DNA of 7,605 nucleotides from JAGLQQ01 sp043806135 (GCA_043806135.1 JAZDHG010000052.1:1-7605); one strand, 5' to 3'. Positions 1-6,730 are shown, counted from the first letter of the stretch. Notes: generated by a model from the sequence alone, not told the origin. Made by a program: numbers and translations.

Positions 1-28
1 TTTGAATATTATAGCTGCCGCTTTTCCC

Positions 29-74
29 GGTTACCAGTAGTTACAAACAGTTAATATTGGTTACTAATAGTTAC
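29..74. repeat. Two degenerate 16-bp direct repeats
   Basis: GGTTACCAGTAGTTAC (29-44) and GGTTACTAATAGTTAC (59-74) match at 14 of 16 bases with a 30-bp period. They lie downstream of the TPR gene in an AT-rich non-coding stretch. They resemble the neighbouring heptamer array in composition and may be decayed members of one dispersed repeat family. No function can be inferred. Confidence 0.55.
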
Positions 75-119
75 TTCAAAAAACAATATCAATATTTTAT
101 TAGTTTTCCTTAACATACA

Positions 120-161
120 AACTCGTAACTTGTAAGTCATAACTTATCACTCGTAACTTTT
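120..161. repeat. Degenerate heptanucleotide tandem array (six units)
   Basis: Six consecutive 7-mers read AACTCGT, AACTTGT, AAGTCAT, AACTTAT, CACTCGT, AACTTTT, consensus AACTYRT on the plus strand. The array sits about 30 bp past the TPR stop codon. Heptamer tandem arrays in intergenic DNA are known from cyanobacteria (STRR sequences) and I recall similar ones in some uncultivated phyla; here the units are diverged. No terminator with a T-tract is visible around it for the TPR transcript. Confidence 0.7.
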
Positions 162-187
162 TTGTCCTTTTTACTTTTAACTGCTCT

Positions 188-1612
188 TTATTCGATTCTT
201 TTCATCTCTTTTATTTTGCTTTTATCAAAAGTTATTGTGCTGATAGTTCGGCCTGTTTTTATCTCAAGAACAACTTTTTTGTCTGTCTCCTGTTTTAACC
301 TCCCCCGCATAATATGTCCATTATGCATATAAATAACCGTATTCTCTCTAAAAAAATTATCGGCCGCTGTGTCCGGCGGTCTTTTTTTCGGTACCTTTTC
401 TCCAGATTTCTCCGCCTGCTGCATCGGCGCATCTGCTGATGAGACAAATTTTCTATTAAGCTCCCCTGCCTTAAGGTAATCCGCATTGGATTGAGCTTGT
501 TTTCCCAATTTTTCGTACACTTGCCCTCTGGCATAGTATGCCTTATAATAATCCGGATTTCCCGCAATAACATCTCCCAGTATTTCTTCTGCTTTATCGC
601 TTTGGTTCAATCCGTTATAGGCCACAGCCAGACGCGTCAAAGTAAAATCATCCGCCCATCCAGCTTTGATAAGATAAGATGCTATTTCGCTCTCCTTTTG
701 ATACTCGCTCTCCGCTTTATTTCTCTCTCCCATATAATCATAAATCCCCGCCATATCATTATGCACATTAGGATATCTGTCCGCTATGGCTGCCACTTGT
801 TTATATAAAGACAGTGCTTCTTGAAACTGGCCGCTGTCCCTTAGCGTGCTGGCCAGATTATACTTATAATGTAAATTATTCGCATCCATTTTAAGGGCTT
901 TTCTAAAATACGTTATTGCCGTGTTATAATCTTCAAGCCTCAAGCATATTATTCCCATGCTATTAAAAGCATCCGCATCGTGCAATCCCAGGGCAGCTGC
1001 CTGTTTATAATACTTTAATGCCTCCTGAGGCTTTCCCTGTTTGAAATATATATCTGCGGCTGCTTTGTAAGCCATAGAATATGATGCATCAAGGGCAATA
1101 ACCTCCTTGAATTGATCAAGTGCTTTTTCTTCCTTCTGCATATCGTAAAATCTTACTCCCTGGTTGTAAAGCTGAACGATCTGCTCCTGCTTTATATCCT
1201 GAAATTCTCTACCCGTGTTCTGGTCTCCAAGTGACTTAAGCTTGTTTAGATAGTCCTTTGCCTGATCGTAATCCTGACTTATGGAATAAATAGACGCGAG
1301 CGCCTCATATGCAGGCTTGTACTCAGAGTCAGCCTCTATCCCCTTTTTAAATTCCAAGATTGCCTGCTCGCCGTTTCCTGTCTTTTCATACGCACATCCA
1401 AGATTAAAATATGTTTGGGCTCTAGGATATACCCTGATGGCTTTTTTATAAAAACTGATTGCCGAGGGATAATCATTTTCATTGTAGGCCCTAACGCCTT
1501 TATTATTAAGCAAAATGGCGATTTTGGCAGGAAGCAGATAAAACAAAATGCAAATCAGGACAACAAAAACCAGATATTGAATAATATATTTTATCTTCAT
1601 GATTTTTAGCAT
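188..1612 (-). CDS. Membrane-anchored TPR-repeat protein with small C-terminal domain
   Basis: Predicted 474-residue protein. Residues about 10-27 form one hydrophobic helix after a short basic N-terminus (KIMKIKY), so it is probably a signal anchor with the rest outside the cytoplasm. From about 35 to 395 there are roughly ten tetratricopeptide-like helical pairs (for example NKGVRAYNENDYPSAISFYK and DIYFKQGKPQEALKYYKQAA), interrupted near 130-146 by a charged segment. A Lys/Pro-rich linker follows, then about 50 residues with a beta-rich pattern (VIYMHNGHIMRGRLK, then a basic tail ending KRIE). TPR arrays act as protein-binding scaffolds; the partner is unknown. I chose the ATG at 1612 because GAG/TTGAG lies a suitable distance upstream. 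A TTG at 1621 and an ATG at 1600 are possible, and no strong Shine-Dalgarno decides. The gene lies about 600 bp downstream of mutL across a hairpin-rich gap, so it is probably a separate transcription unit. The fold is secure; the biological role is not. Confidence 0.88.
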   Translation of the reverse strand: MLKIMKIKYIIQYLVFVVLICILFYLLPAKIAILLNNKGVRAYNENDYPSAISFYKKAIRVYPRAQTYFNLGCAYEKTGNGEQAILEFKKGIEADSEYKPAYEALASIYSISQDYDQAKDYLNKLKSLGDQNTGREFQDIKQEQIVQLYNQGVRFYDMQKEEKALDQFKEVIALDASYSMAYKAAADIYFKQGKPQEALKYYKQAAALGLHDADAFNSMGIICLRLEDYNTAITYFRKALKMDANNLHYKYNLASTLRDSGQFQEALSLYKQVAAIADRYPNVHNDMAGIYDYMGERNKAESEYQKESEIASYLIKAGWADDFTLTRLAVAYNGLNQSDKAEEILGDVIAGNPDYYKAYYARGQVYEKLGKQAQSNADYLKAGELNRKFVSSADAPMQQAEKSGEKVPKKRPPDTAADNFFRENTVIYMHNGHIMRGRLKQETDKKVVLEIKTGRTISTITFDKSKIKEMKRIE

Positions 1613-1695
1613 AACACTCAAGCTCAGACTGTTTAGCCAGGATCTAATGGTCGATAGTCAATAGCTTATATGTATTGCCTTTTGTTTTATTTTCA

Positions 1696-1731
1696 TACCA
1701 AGTACCACCCCGGTACCAAGTACCACCCCGG
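1696..1731. repeat. 18-bp perfect tandem duplication
   Basis: TACCAAGTACCACCCCGG occurs twice back to back (1696-1713 and 1714-1731) with no mismatch. The second copy forms the left arm of the stable hairpin at 1715-1747, while the first copy could compete for the same right arm. Perfect identity suggests a recent duplication or slippage event. Confidence 0.9.
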
Positions 1732-1747
1732 GGGTGGTACTTTTGGT
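1715..1747. repeat. Stable GC-rich hairpin
   Basis: AAGTACCACCC (1718-1728) pairs perfectly with GGGTGGTACTT (1732-1742) around a CGG loop. Past a two-base TT bulge, ACC (1715-1717) pairs with GGT (1745-1747). On the plus strand it is followed by a short T run inside the arm, which is weak as a terminator. On the minus strand no T-tract follows. It may be a terminator, a processing site or a repeat-element end. Confidence 0.7.
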
Positions 1748-1759
1748 CCTTTAACCATG

Positions 1760-1782
1760 ACTCTGACCGCGGGAGTCAGAGT
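1760..1782. repeat. 8-bp hairpin
   Basis: ACTCTGAC (1760-1767) pairs with GTCAGAGT (1775-1782) around the seven-base loop CGCGGGA. It lies between the TPR start and the cloverleaf-like element. There is no good T-tract on either strand. Confidence 0.6.
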
Positions 1783-1858
1783 GAGGTTTTCTCGTATAAT
1801 TTGGCATTTTCTGCTTTTTCTATCCCCCTTTTGAAATGTCGCGCTGTATTTTCTTTAG

Positions 1859-1958
1859 TTTAGGTAAACAGATGAAGACATGATGTCTGAGCTCCGTAAT
1901 CCATGGATGGATTTTCGGAGGCGAGCCCGCTAAAAGCGGGAAAGTCAGTGAACCTAAA
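1859..1958. repeat. 100-bp element with closing stem and three internal hairpins
   Basis: Terminal arms TTTAGGT (1859-1865) and ACCTAAA (1952-1958) pair over 7 bp and continue imperfectly to 1872/1945. Inside are three hairpins: AGACA/TGTCT (1876-1888), a two-part stem CTCCG...CGGAG (1892-1920) with inner ATCCA/TGGAT, and CCCGCT-AAA-AGCGGG (1926-1940). The layout is cloverleaf-like, but there is no TTC-containing T-arm or anticodon loop, so it is not a tRNA. I do not recognise a riboswitch consensus on either strand. It may be a small non-autonomous repeat or MITE-like element, or a structured RNA. Confidence 0.5.
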
Positions 1959-2003
1959 CCATTAGAAAATAAGTGCATATTTCTTGGGGCTGTTTTAAAA
2001 TGA

Positions 2004-2043
2004 GACCGTAACTTACGGAATTATTGAGGTAAGTTACCTGGTC
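2004..2043. repeat. Long interrupted hairpin
   Basis: GTAACTTAC (2008-2016) is the exact complement of GTAAGTTAC (2029-2037). Outside it GACC (2004-2007) pairs with GGTC (2040-2043) across a two-base bulge, giving 13 bp around a 12-base loop. On the minus strand it is followed within a few bases by TCATTTT, so it could act as a distal terminator for mutL, though the T run is short. Confidence 0.65.
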
Positions 2044-2050
2044 GAATTTA

Positions 2051-2072
2051 TCCCGTATGCTGTATGTCGGGA
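2051..2072. repeat. Short GC-rich inverted repeat
   Basis: TCCCG (2051-2055) pairs with CGGGA (2068-2072) around a 12-base loop. It would be marginal alone but sits in register between two stronger hairpins. Confidence 0.4.
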
Positions 2073-2078
2073 CATTTG

Positions 2079-2112
2079 CTTCATTTCTTTTATCCGCATA
2101 AAAGAAATGAAG
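2079..2112. repeat. 14-bp perfect hairpin
   Basis: CTTCATTTCTTTTA (2079-2092) pairs perfectly with TAAAAGAAATGAAG (2099-2112) around a six-base loop, TCCGCA. A perfect 14-bp arm is well above chance for this region. No T-tract follows on either strand, so it is not a typical intrinsic terminator. Confidence 0.8.
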
Positions 2113-2116
2113 GCTG

Positions 2117-2146
2117 GGGTCTAAGGGGCAGGCAAAGCCCCTACCC
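2117..2146. repeat. GC-rich hairpin with bulge
   Basis: AGGGGC (2124-2129) pairs with GCCCCT (2137-2142) around AGGCAAA. After a three-base bulge (CTA), GGGT (2117-2120) pairs with ACCC (2143-2146). It is only four bases from the preceding 14-bp hairpin, so the two could stack as one structured unit. Confidence 0.65.
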
Positions 2147-2184
2147 GAAAAATGCACTTGAAATTTTTTAAAAGAACAATAAAT

Positions 2185-2219
2185 CCAAAAACACGGTAAC
2201 CCCTGGGGTGGTCTTTTGG
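2185..2219 (-). terminator. Possible weak terminator after mutL
   Basis: This is the first inverted repeat downstream of the mutL stop. On the minus strand ACCC-CAG-GGGT forms a small core and outer CCAAAA pairs with TTTTGG, with a run of five T's near the end of the structure. The spacing between the core and the T run is poor for an intrinsic terminator, so the call is tentative. Confidence 0.3.
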
Positions 2220-2227
2220 TTATTCGG

Positions 2228-3982
2228 CTATTTTCTTTTAAACCTCTTTTCAAGCTCATCCCTAGTCAGCGAAATTATTGTCGGTCTGCCGTGCGGACAG
2301 GTATAAGGAGAGCTTGTCCGCCAAAGATCATTGATCAGCACAGCGATAGTTTCATCTGTTAGCGCTTGACCAGCCCTGATCGCACAATGACAGGCAATAG
2401 TCGAAAGAATTGGGGTTATACTTTTTTCCATATTGATATTGATATCAATATCTAATTCAAGAATGTCCGCGATCATGTTTTTGAACTCTCTGGCTATATC
2501 GACTTTTCCCAAAACCGCAGGATAGGCGTACAGAGCCATGGTAGAATCGCCGAAATCCTCTATTTCAAACCCCAGGGCATCAAATACGCTCTTAATTTCC
2601 AAAACTTTCATAAATTCATCTTTGTTAAAATGCAGCGTGAGCGGGAACAGGAGTTTTTGTTTTTCTACTTTTTTATTATTAAACTGCGCCTTAAGTTGAT
2701 CAAACAAAATCCTCTCATGCGCGGCATGAGCATCAATAATTATCATGCCGTTTTTATCCTGAACTGCAATATAAGTATTGTCTATCTGCAGGTATTTTGC
2801 ACGCAAAAAAGACCGCGGCAGCCCCTGTTCTGCCTGAAGATCCGCATTAAACTCAGATGATGCGGCAAAAAACTCCCTGACACCCTCAGCATTGTTTTCA
2901 CAGGAGATCCGTTTTACATCATCTTTAGAAAAATCATCTTTCCAGGAATAACGCTCTATTGCCGCGGGGGCTTTATTGATCCCGGGCAAATTACTTTTAT
3001 CGGTCAAGGCATCTTTGATAAGCTTCATCAGCACATCATGAATAACCGATGCTTCCCGGAACCTAACCTCTCTTTTACTAGGATGAACATTAACATCAAC
3101 TAACTCCGGCAGGGTCTCAATAAAAATAAATACGCAGGGAAACTGCTTTTCCATAAGGCAGGTATAATACCCCTGAGAGACCGCATGCGTTATGATTTTA
3201 TCTGCTACCGGTCTTTTATTAACAAAAATATATTGTCCTTGGCGGTTTGCTTTTCCAAAGCCCGGCCTGGAAATAAACCCTCTTATTTTAAGCGGGGCGA
3301 TATCAAAGGATATGGGGATCAGCACCTTGGCAAGCTCAGAGCCGAACAATATCTCTATCCTTTGAAGTAAATCTGCGTGGGCCTCACAGTTGATGATCTC
3401 TTCCTTATTGCTTAAAAGCTTCAGCGCGACACCCGGATGCGCTAGAGCGATCTCGTTCATATTTCTTATAATATGGGCCGTCTCCGCAGCCTTGCTTTTT
3501 AAAAATTTCAGTCTCGCGGGAGTGTTAAAAAAAAGATTTTTAACTTCCACGGTAGTTCCCACTCCCCGGGCAGACTCATTTACGCTTTTAATCTCACCTG
3601 CTTCGACGGCAATACTGTGAGCCGCATCCTGCGCTTGAGTACGGGAAAATATTTTCAGAAAACTTACCGCGGAAATGCTGGAAAGAGCTTCCCCCCGGAA
3701 ACCAAGCGTTGTAATATTCATCAAGTCTGAGTTTTCTTCTATCTTGCTTGTGGCATGACGCAAGGTGGCCAGCTTCAGGTCTTCCGTATCCATGCCCTCA
3801 CCGTCATCAATCACCTTGATCAGGCTCCGGCCCGCGTCTTCTATGGCTACTTCGATATTGGCGCTTTTGGCATCCAGGGAATTTTCGAGGAGTTCTTTTA
3901 CCACAGATGCCGGCCTTTCCACAACCTCACCCGCAGCGATCTTATCTGCCAAGTGTTTGGGAAGGATCTTTATTCTGCTCAT
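2228..3982 (-). CDS. mutL: DNA mismatch repair protein MutL (endonuclease type)
   Basis: 584 residues, close to the usual MutL length (about 600-630). The N-terminal GHKL ATPase is complete: IAAGEVVERPASVVKELLEN holds the catalytic-type Glu30 and metal-binding Asn34, DDGEG lies at 59-63, and GFRGEAL at 94-100. A variable linker follows to about residue 390. The C-terminal dimerisation domain carries the endonuclease signatures: DAHAAHERILFD at 417-428 (family form DQHAxxExxxxE), ACHCAIRAG from 530, and CPHGRP at 562-567. QKLLFP (442-447) resembles the MutL sliding-clamp-binding peptide. MutL is the ATP-driven partner of MutS, and forms with these motifs nick the strand themselves in bacteria without MutH. 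The start ATG is one base past the mutS stop (TAA-T-ATG), with AGAGGA (3988-3993) as ribosome site inside the mutS end, so the two are translationally coupled. The oddity is A418 and D428 in place of the usual Gln and Glu of the endonuclease motif. Confidence 0.98.
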   Translation of the reverse strand: MSRIKILPKHLADKIAAGEVVERPASVVKELLENSLDAKSANIEVAIEDAGRSLIKVIDDGEGMDTEDLKLATLRHATSKIEENSDLMNITTLGFRGEALSSISAVSFLKIFSRTQAQDAAHSIAVEAGEIKSVNESARGVGTTVEVKNLFFNTPARLKFLKSKAAETAHIIRNMNEIALAHPGVALKLLSNKEEIINCEAHADLLQRIEILFGSELAKVLIPISFDIAPLKIRGFISRPGFGKANRQGQYIFVNKRPVADKIITHAVSQGYYTCLMEKQFPCVFIFIETLPELVDVNVHPSKREVRFREASVIHDVLMKLIKDALTDKSNLPGINKAPAAIERYSWKDDFSKDDVKRISCENNAEGVREFFAASSEFNADLQAEQGLPRSFLRAKYLQIDNTYIAVQDKNGMIIIDAHAAHERILFDQLKAQFNNKKVEKQKLLFPLTLHFNKDEFMKVLEIKSVFDALGFEIEDFGDSTMALYAYPAVLGKVDIAREFKNMIADILELDIDININMEKSITPILSTIACHCAIRAGQALTDETIAVLINDLWRTSSPYTCPHGRPTIISLTRDELEKRFKRK

Positions 3983-3983
3983 A

Positions 3984-6623
3984 TTATTCCTCTTTTTTGA
4001 GGCTGTCTTTCCATTCGTTAATAAGATTTAACGCTTTTATCGGGCTTAAATTATTCAGGTCAAGGCCTCTAATTTGGGCAATCAAAGGATTTTCCCTGCT
4101 TTGAAACAATTCCGGCTGCATTTCCCGCCTGCCGGCTTTTTTCATATCTGATTTCACAAGGCTAGGTATACCCTCTTCTGACATGCTGTTTATTTCCAGG
4201 TTGCTCAATATTTCCCGAGCCCGGCTGATTACCTGCGGCGGCAATCCGGCAAGACGGGCAACATGGATACCGTATGAATGGTCTGATGAGCCCTTCATCA
4301 GCTTATACAAAAAAATTACTTCATCGTTCCATTCTCTGACAGAAACGTTATAGTTCTTCACTCCCTTAAACAAAAGTTCCATTTCCGTTAATTCATGGTA
4401 ATGTGTGGCAAAAAGTGTTTTTGGTCTCATTTCGGAATTTTCATGCAGATACTCCGCTGTTGCCCAGGCAATGCTCAATCCGTCAAAAGTACTTGTTCCT
4501 CTCCCTATTTCATCAAGTATTATCAAGCTTCTGGCAGTCGCGTTATTTAAAATATTTGCCGTTTCACTCATTTCCATCATAAAGGTACTCATACCGGAGC
4601 TGATATCGTCTGCTGCGCCGACACGGGTAAATATTTTATCCACAATACCTATGCGCGCTGATCTTGCCGGCACAAAACTGCCCATTTGCGCCATAATAAT
4701 AATCAGCGCTACCTGGCGTATATACGTGGATTTACCCGCCATATTCGGTCCGGTGATAATAAGCACCTGGTTGTCCGCAGCGTCCAGATAAGCCGGATTA
4801 GGGATAAACTTATTTGCACCAAGCATATTTTCCAGCACCGGATGCCGCCCGTCATTAATATCAATTATCAAATCATTATCTATGATCGGGCGGATATAAT
4901 TATTACGGCCAGCCGCTTCAGCAAGACTGTTTAAAACATCCAGCTTTGCTATAAGCGCTGCCGTATGCTGTATTCCGGCAAGGCGATCCAGAACTTTTGA
5001 GCATATATCCGCAAATAAGCGGTATTCAAGATCGATCATCTTCTCCTGAGCTGTAATAATTTTTTCTTCCTGTTCTTTTAAGGCCGGTGTTATAAACCGT
5101 TCGGCATTGACCAGGGTTTGTTTGCGCATATAATCAGCGGGAACCGCATGCAGGTTGGCCTTACTCACTTCTATGTAATAGCCGAAGATTCTGTTGTATT
5201 TTATTTTAAGGGAAGATATTCCTGTGCGTTCGATTTCCTCACTCTGCAGTTTTGCTATCCACTCTTTACCGCCTCTGGTTATATATTTAAGTTCATCGAG
5301 CTCACTGTTAAAACCATCTTTGATCATCCTGCCTTCCCGCACGCTAATAGGGGCATCAGGACAAATAGCCCGGTCTAATAACTGAACCAGTTCCCTTTGT
5401 TCATCCAGGCTCAAGCAAATATCAGCCAGCATATCCGTGCCGCAGGATATCAAAAGCTGCTTAAGCTGCGGAATTATCTTTAATGACTCGTTGAGATTAA
5501 GCACATCCCTGGCATTGGCCGCCCCCAGGCTTATTCTCCCCAGCAGCCGTTCTATATCCGCAATGTTTTTTAAAGCATCTTTCAGATTAGTCCTCAAAAC
5601 CTGATCATTCTTTAGCTGAGCCACGGCATCAAGGCGTTTATTTATTTTTTCTATGTCCAGAAGCGGCTGCTGAATCCACTGCAGAAGAAGACGGTTACCC
5701 ATAGCGGAATTAGTAAAATTTAATTCGTTTAACAAGGTCCCCTTTTTATCCCCTCTCATAGAGCGTACAAGTTCCAGATTACGCTGGGCGATACTGTCAA
5801 GAACCATGATTTTATTTAAAGAGTACGGCGTGATTTTATTGATATGCTTGATCTTTGTTTTTTGCGTGTTTTCCAGATACAATAATGCCGCTCCGGCGGC
5901 AGTTATTCCCAAGGTCATATTCTGGCAGCCAAACCCTCTGAGGTCCTGCGTTTTAAAGTGGCTGATAAGTTTTTCATACGCGTAGGAAAAATCAAATGCC
6001 CAGTCTTCAACTTCACTTATCAGGGGGCTGCTATTTATCTGTTTGATCTTTGCTCTTATATCAGTATCATTTTTTAAGTTTGCGCACAGCAGCAGTTCCG
6101 CAGGCTGCAGCCGCCCCAGCTCACTTAGCATTTTCTCCACAGAGTGCAGCTGTGTGATCTTGAATTCCCCGGTGGACAAGTCTACGGCAGCCAGTCCGTA
6201 TTCTCCCTGCGTTTTCTTATATACACTCACAAGATAATTGTTATGGCTGGATTCCAGGATATTCTGATCTATTAATGTTCCCGGTGTAATAACCCGCACG
6301 ATCTGTCTTTTAACTATTCCCTTTGTACTTTTCGGATCTCCTATCTGCTCGCATATAGCTACCTTACGCTCCGCCTTTAACAGGCGGGCAATATAATTAT
6401 CTGATGCATGGTAAGGGATCCCGCACATGGGCACCCGGCTGCTCTTCCCTGAACCGCGGGATGTAAGGGCAAGGCCCAATATCGAGGAGGCGATCTTAGC
6501 GTCATCAAAAAACATCTCGTAAAAATCTCCCAGGCGGAAAAACAGTATCGCATCCTCATGGTTTCGTTTAATCTGCAGATACTGGCTCATCATCGGTGTC
6601 AGGTCGTTTTGTATTATTTGCAT
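3984..6623 (-). CDS. mutS: DNA mismatch repair protein MutS
   Basis: 879 residues from the chosen ATG, the normal MutS size (E. coli 853). Domain I has the mismatch-reading Phe-x-Glu motif in LGDFYEMF (F34, E36). The connector, lever and clamp domains follow; the clamp contains ERTGISSLKIKYNRIFGYYI. The ABC-type ATPase has Walker A GPNMAGKST at 625-633, the signature region around DDISSGMSTFMMEMSET (672-688), Walker B ILDEIGRGTST with D704/E705, and the H-loop ATHYHEL with H741. The C-terminal dimerisation helices end ...SPIKALNLINEW. QPELF (836-840) fits the beta-clamp-binding pentapeptide pattern. MutS dimers bind mispairs and short loops and recruit MutL. I prefer the ATG at 6623 to the GTG at 6692 because homologues begin about ten residues before the TPMM..YL motif and the extra N-terminal 23 residues are unlike MutS. 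The ribosome site is weak (AGGA at 6638-6641, about 14 bases away) and overlaps an inverted repeat. mutL follows directly. Confidence 0.98.
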   Translation of the reverse strand: MQIIQNDLTPMMSQYLQIKRNHEDAILFFRLGDFYEMFFDDAKIASSILGLALTSRGSGKSSRVPMCGIPYHASDNYIARLLKAERKVAICEQIGDPKSTKGIVKRQIVRVITPGTLIDQNILESSHNNYLVSVYKKTQGEYGLAAVDLSTGEFKITQLHSVEKMLSELGRLQPAELLLCANLKNDTDIRAKIKQINSSPLISEVEDWAFDFSYAYEKLISHFKTQDLRGFGCQNMTLGITAAGAALLYLENTQKTKIKHINKITPYSLNKIMVLDSIAQRNLELVRSMRGDKKGTLLNELNFTNSAMGNRLLLQWIQQPLLDIEKINKRLDAVAQLKNDQVLRTNLKDALKNIADIERLLGRISLGAANARDVLNLNESLKIIPQLKQLLISCGTDMLADICLSLDEQRELVQLLDRAICPDAPISVREGRMIKDGFNSELDELKYITRGGKEWIAKLQSEEIERTGISSLKIKYNRIFGYYIEVSKANLHAVPADYMRKQTLVNAERFITPALKEQEEKIITAQEKMIDLEYRLFADICSKVLDRLAGIQHTAALIAKLDVLNSLAEAAGRNNYIRPIIDNDLIIDINDGRHPVLENMLGANKFIPNPAYLDAADNQVLIITGPNMAGKSTYIRQVALIIIMAQMGSFVPARSARIGIVDKIFTRVGAADDISSGMSTFMMEMSETANILNNATARSLIILDEIGRGTSTFDGLSIAWATAEYLHENSEMRPKTLFATHYHELTEMELLFKGVKNYNVSVREWNDEVIFLYKLMKGSSDHSYGIHVARLAGLPPQVISRAREILSNLEINSMSEEGIPSLVKSDMKKAGRREMQPELFQSRENPLIAQIRGLDLNNLSPIKALNLINEWKDSLKKEE
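3988..3993 (-). promoter_or_regulatory. Ribosome binding site of mutL inside the mutS end
   Basis: AGAGGA on the minus strand lies five bases before the mutL ATG and within the last codons of mutS. Together with the one-base stop-to-start gap it indicates coupled translation. Confidence 0.8.
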
Positions 6624-6630
6624 ATTATTT

Positions 6631-6681
6631 GGTTCTTTCCTATTTAGGTTGATTAAAAGAACCTTATTCCAGAGATTAAAA
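6631..6681. repeat. Dispersed direct repeat, copy 1 (mutS leader)
   Basis: The core inverted repeat GGTTCTTT (6631-6638), 17 bases, AAAGAACC (6656-6663) is followed by a conserved flank to 6681. The segment 6656-6681 matches 7455-7480 at 23 of 26 bases in the same orientation, and weaker similarity continues about 15 bases further. Copy 1 ends eight bases before the mutS ATG and overlaps its weak ribosome site at 6638-6641. Confidence 0.75.
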
Positions 6682-6713
6682 ACCCCAATCACAGCGATAT
6701 AGTGATAGAACTT

Positions 6714-6730
6714 AATCTATGTAATCTTGT
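6714..6730. repeat. AATCTRTG-type repeat, left inverted copy
   Basis: AATCTATGTAATCTTGT is the reverse complement of 7480-7496 with one mismatch. A further AATCTCTG unit follows at 6735-6742. The two copies bracket the flavoprotein gene in opposite orientation. Sequences of this AATCTGTGTAATCTGTG type are, to my recollection, widespread degenerate intergenic repeats in several bacterial phyla. Confidence 0.65.

Larger units (their letters stand above)
1613..2227. other. Gene-free, hairpin-rich intergenic block
   Basis: About 600 bases between the mutL stop and the TPR start contain no ORF with recognisable protein features. Instead they hold at least eight inverted repeats (listed separately), an 18-bp tandem duplication and a trace of 7-bp repeats at 1648-1668 (TGGTCGA, TAGTCAA, TAGCTTA). 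The TPR promoter must lie here, but I see no convincing -35/-10 pair; TTGACT on the minus strand near 1661 lacks a good partner. The structures could be dispersed repetitive elements, transcript-processing sites or terminators. Confidence 0.75.

Noticed and set aside
1779..1859. 27-codon protein-like minus frame (TKENTARHFKRGIEKAENAK...)
   Set aside because: Composition looks coding-like, but it is bounded by stops on both sides with no start codon and no recognisable homology. At best it is a gene remnant, and I cannot support it.
1859..1958. tRNA, riboswitch or self-cleaving ribozyme
   Set aside because: The cloverleaf layout lacks a T-loop consensus and anticodon arm. I compared it mentally with SAM, TPP, cobalamin, glycine, c-di-GMP, purine and ZTP classes and hammerhead-type cores, and found no match on either strand.
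1622..2227. CRISPR array
   Set aside because: The inverted repeats differ from each other and there are no regularly spaced identical repeats with unique spacers.
1954..2259. 101-codon minus-strand open frame overlapping the mutL end
   Set aside because: It overlaps mutL in another frame, spans four hairpins, lacks a ribosome site and resembles no family I know. The frame is most likely chance reading of repeat DNA.
2630..2860. Plus-strand ORFs inside mutL and mutS
   Set aside because: They are antisense shadows of well-conserved coding sequence and have no supporting start sites or recognisable products.
6624..6692. N-terminally extended MutS from GTG at 6692
   Set aside because: The added 23 residues are unlike MutS and translate the repeat copy. 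The ATG at 6623 gives the standard family N-terminus.
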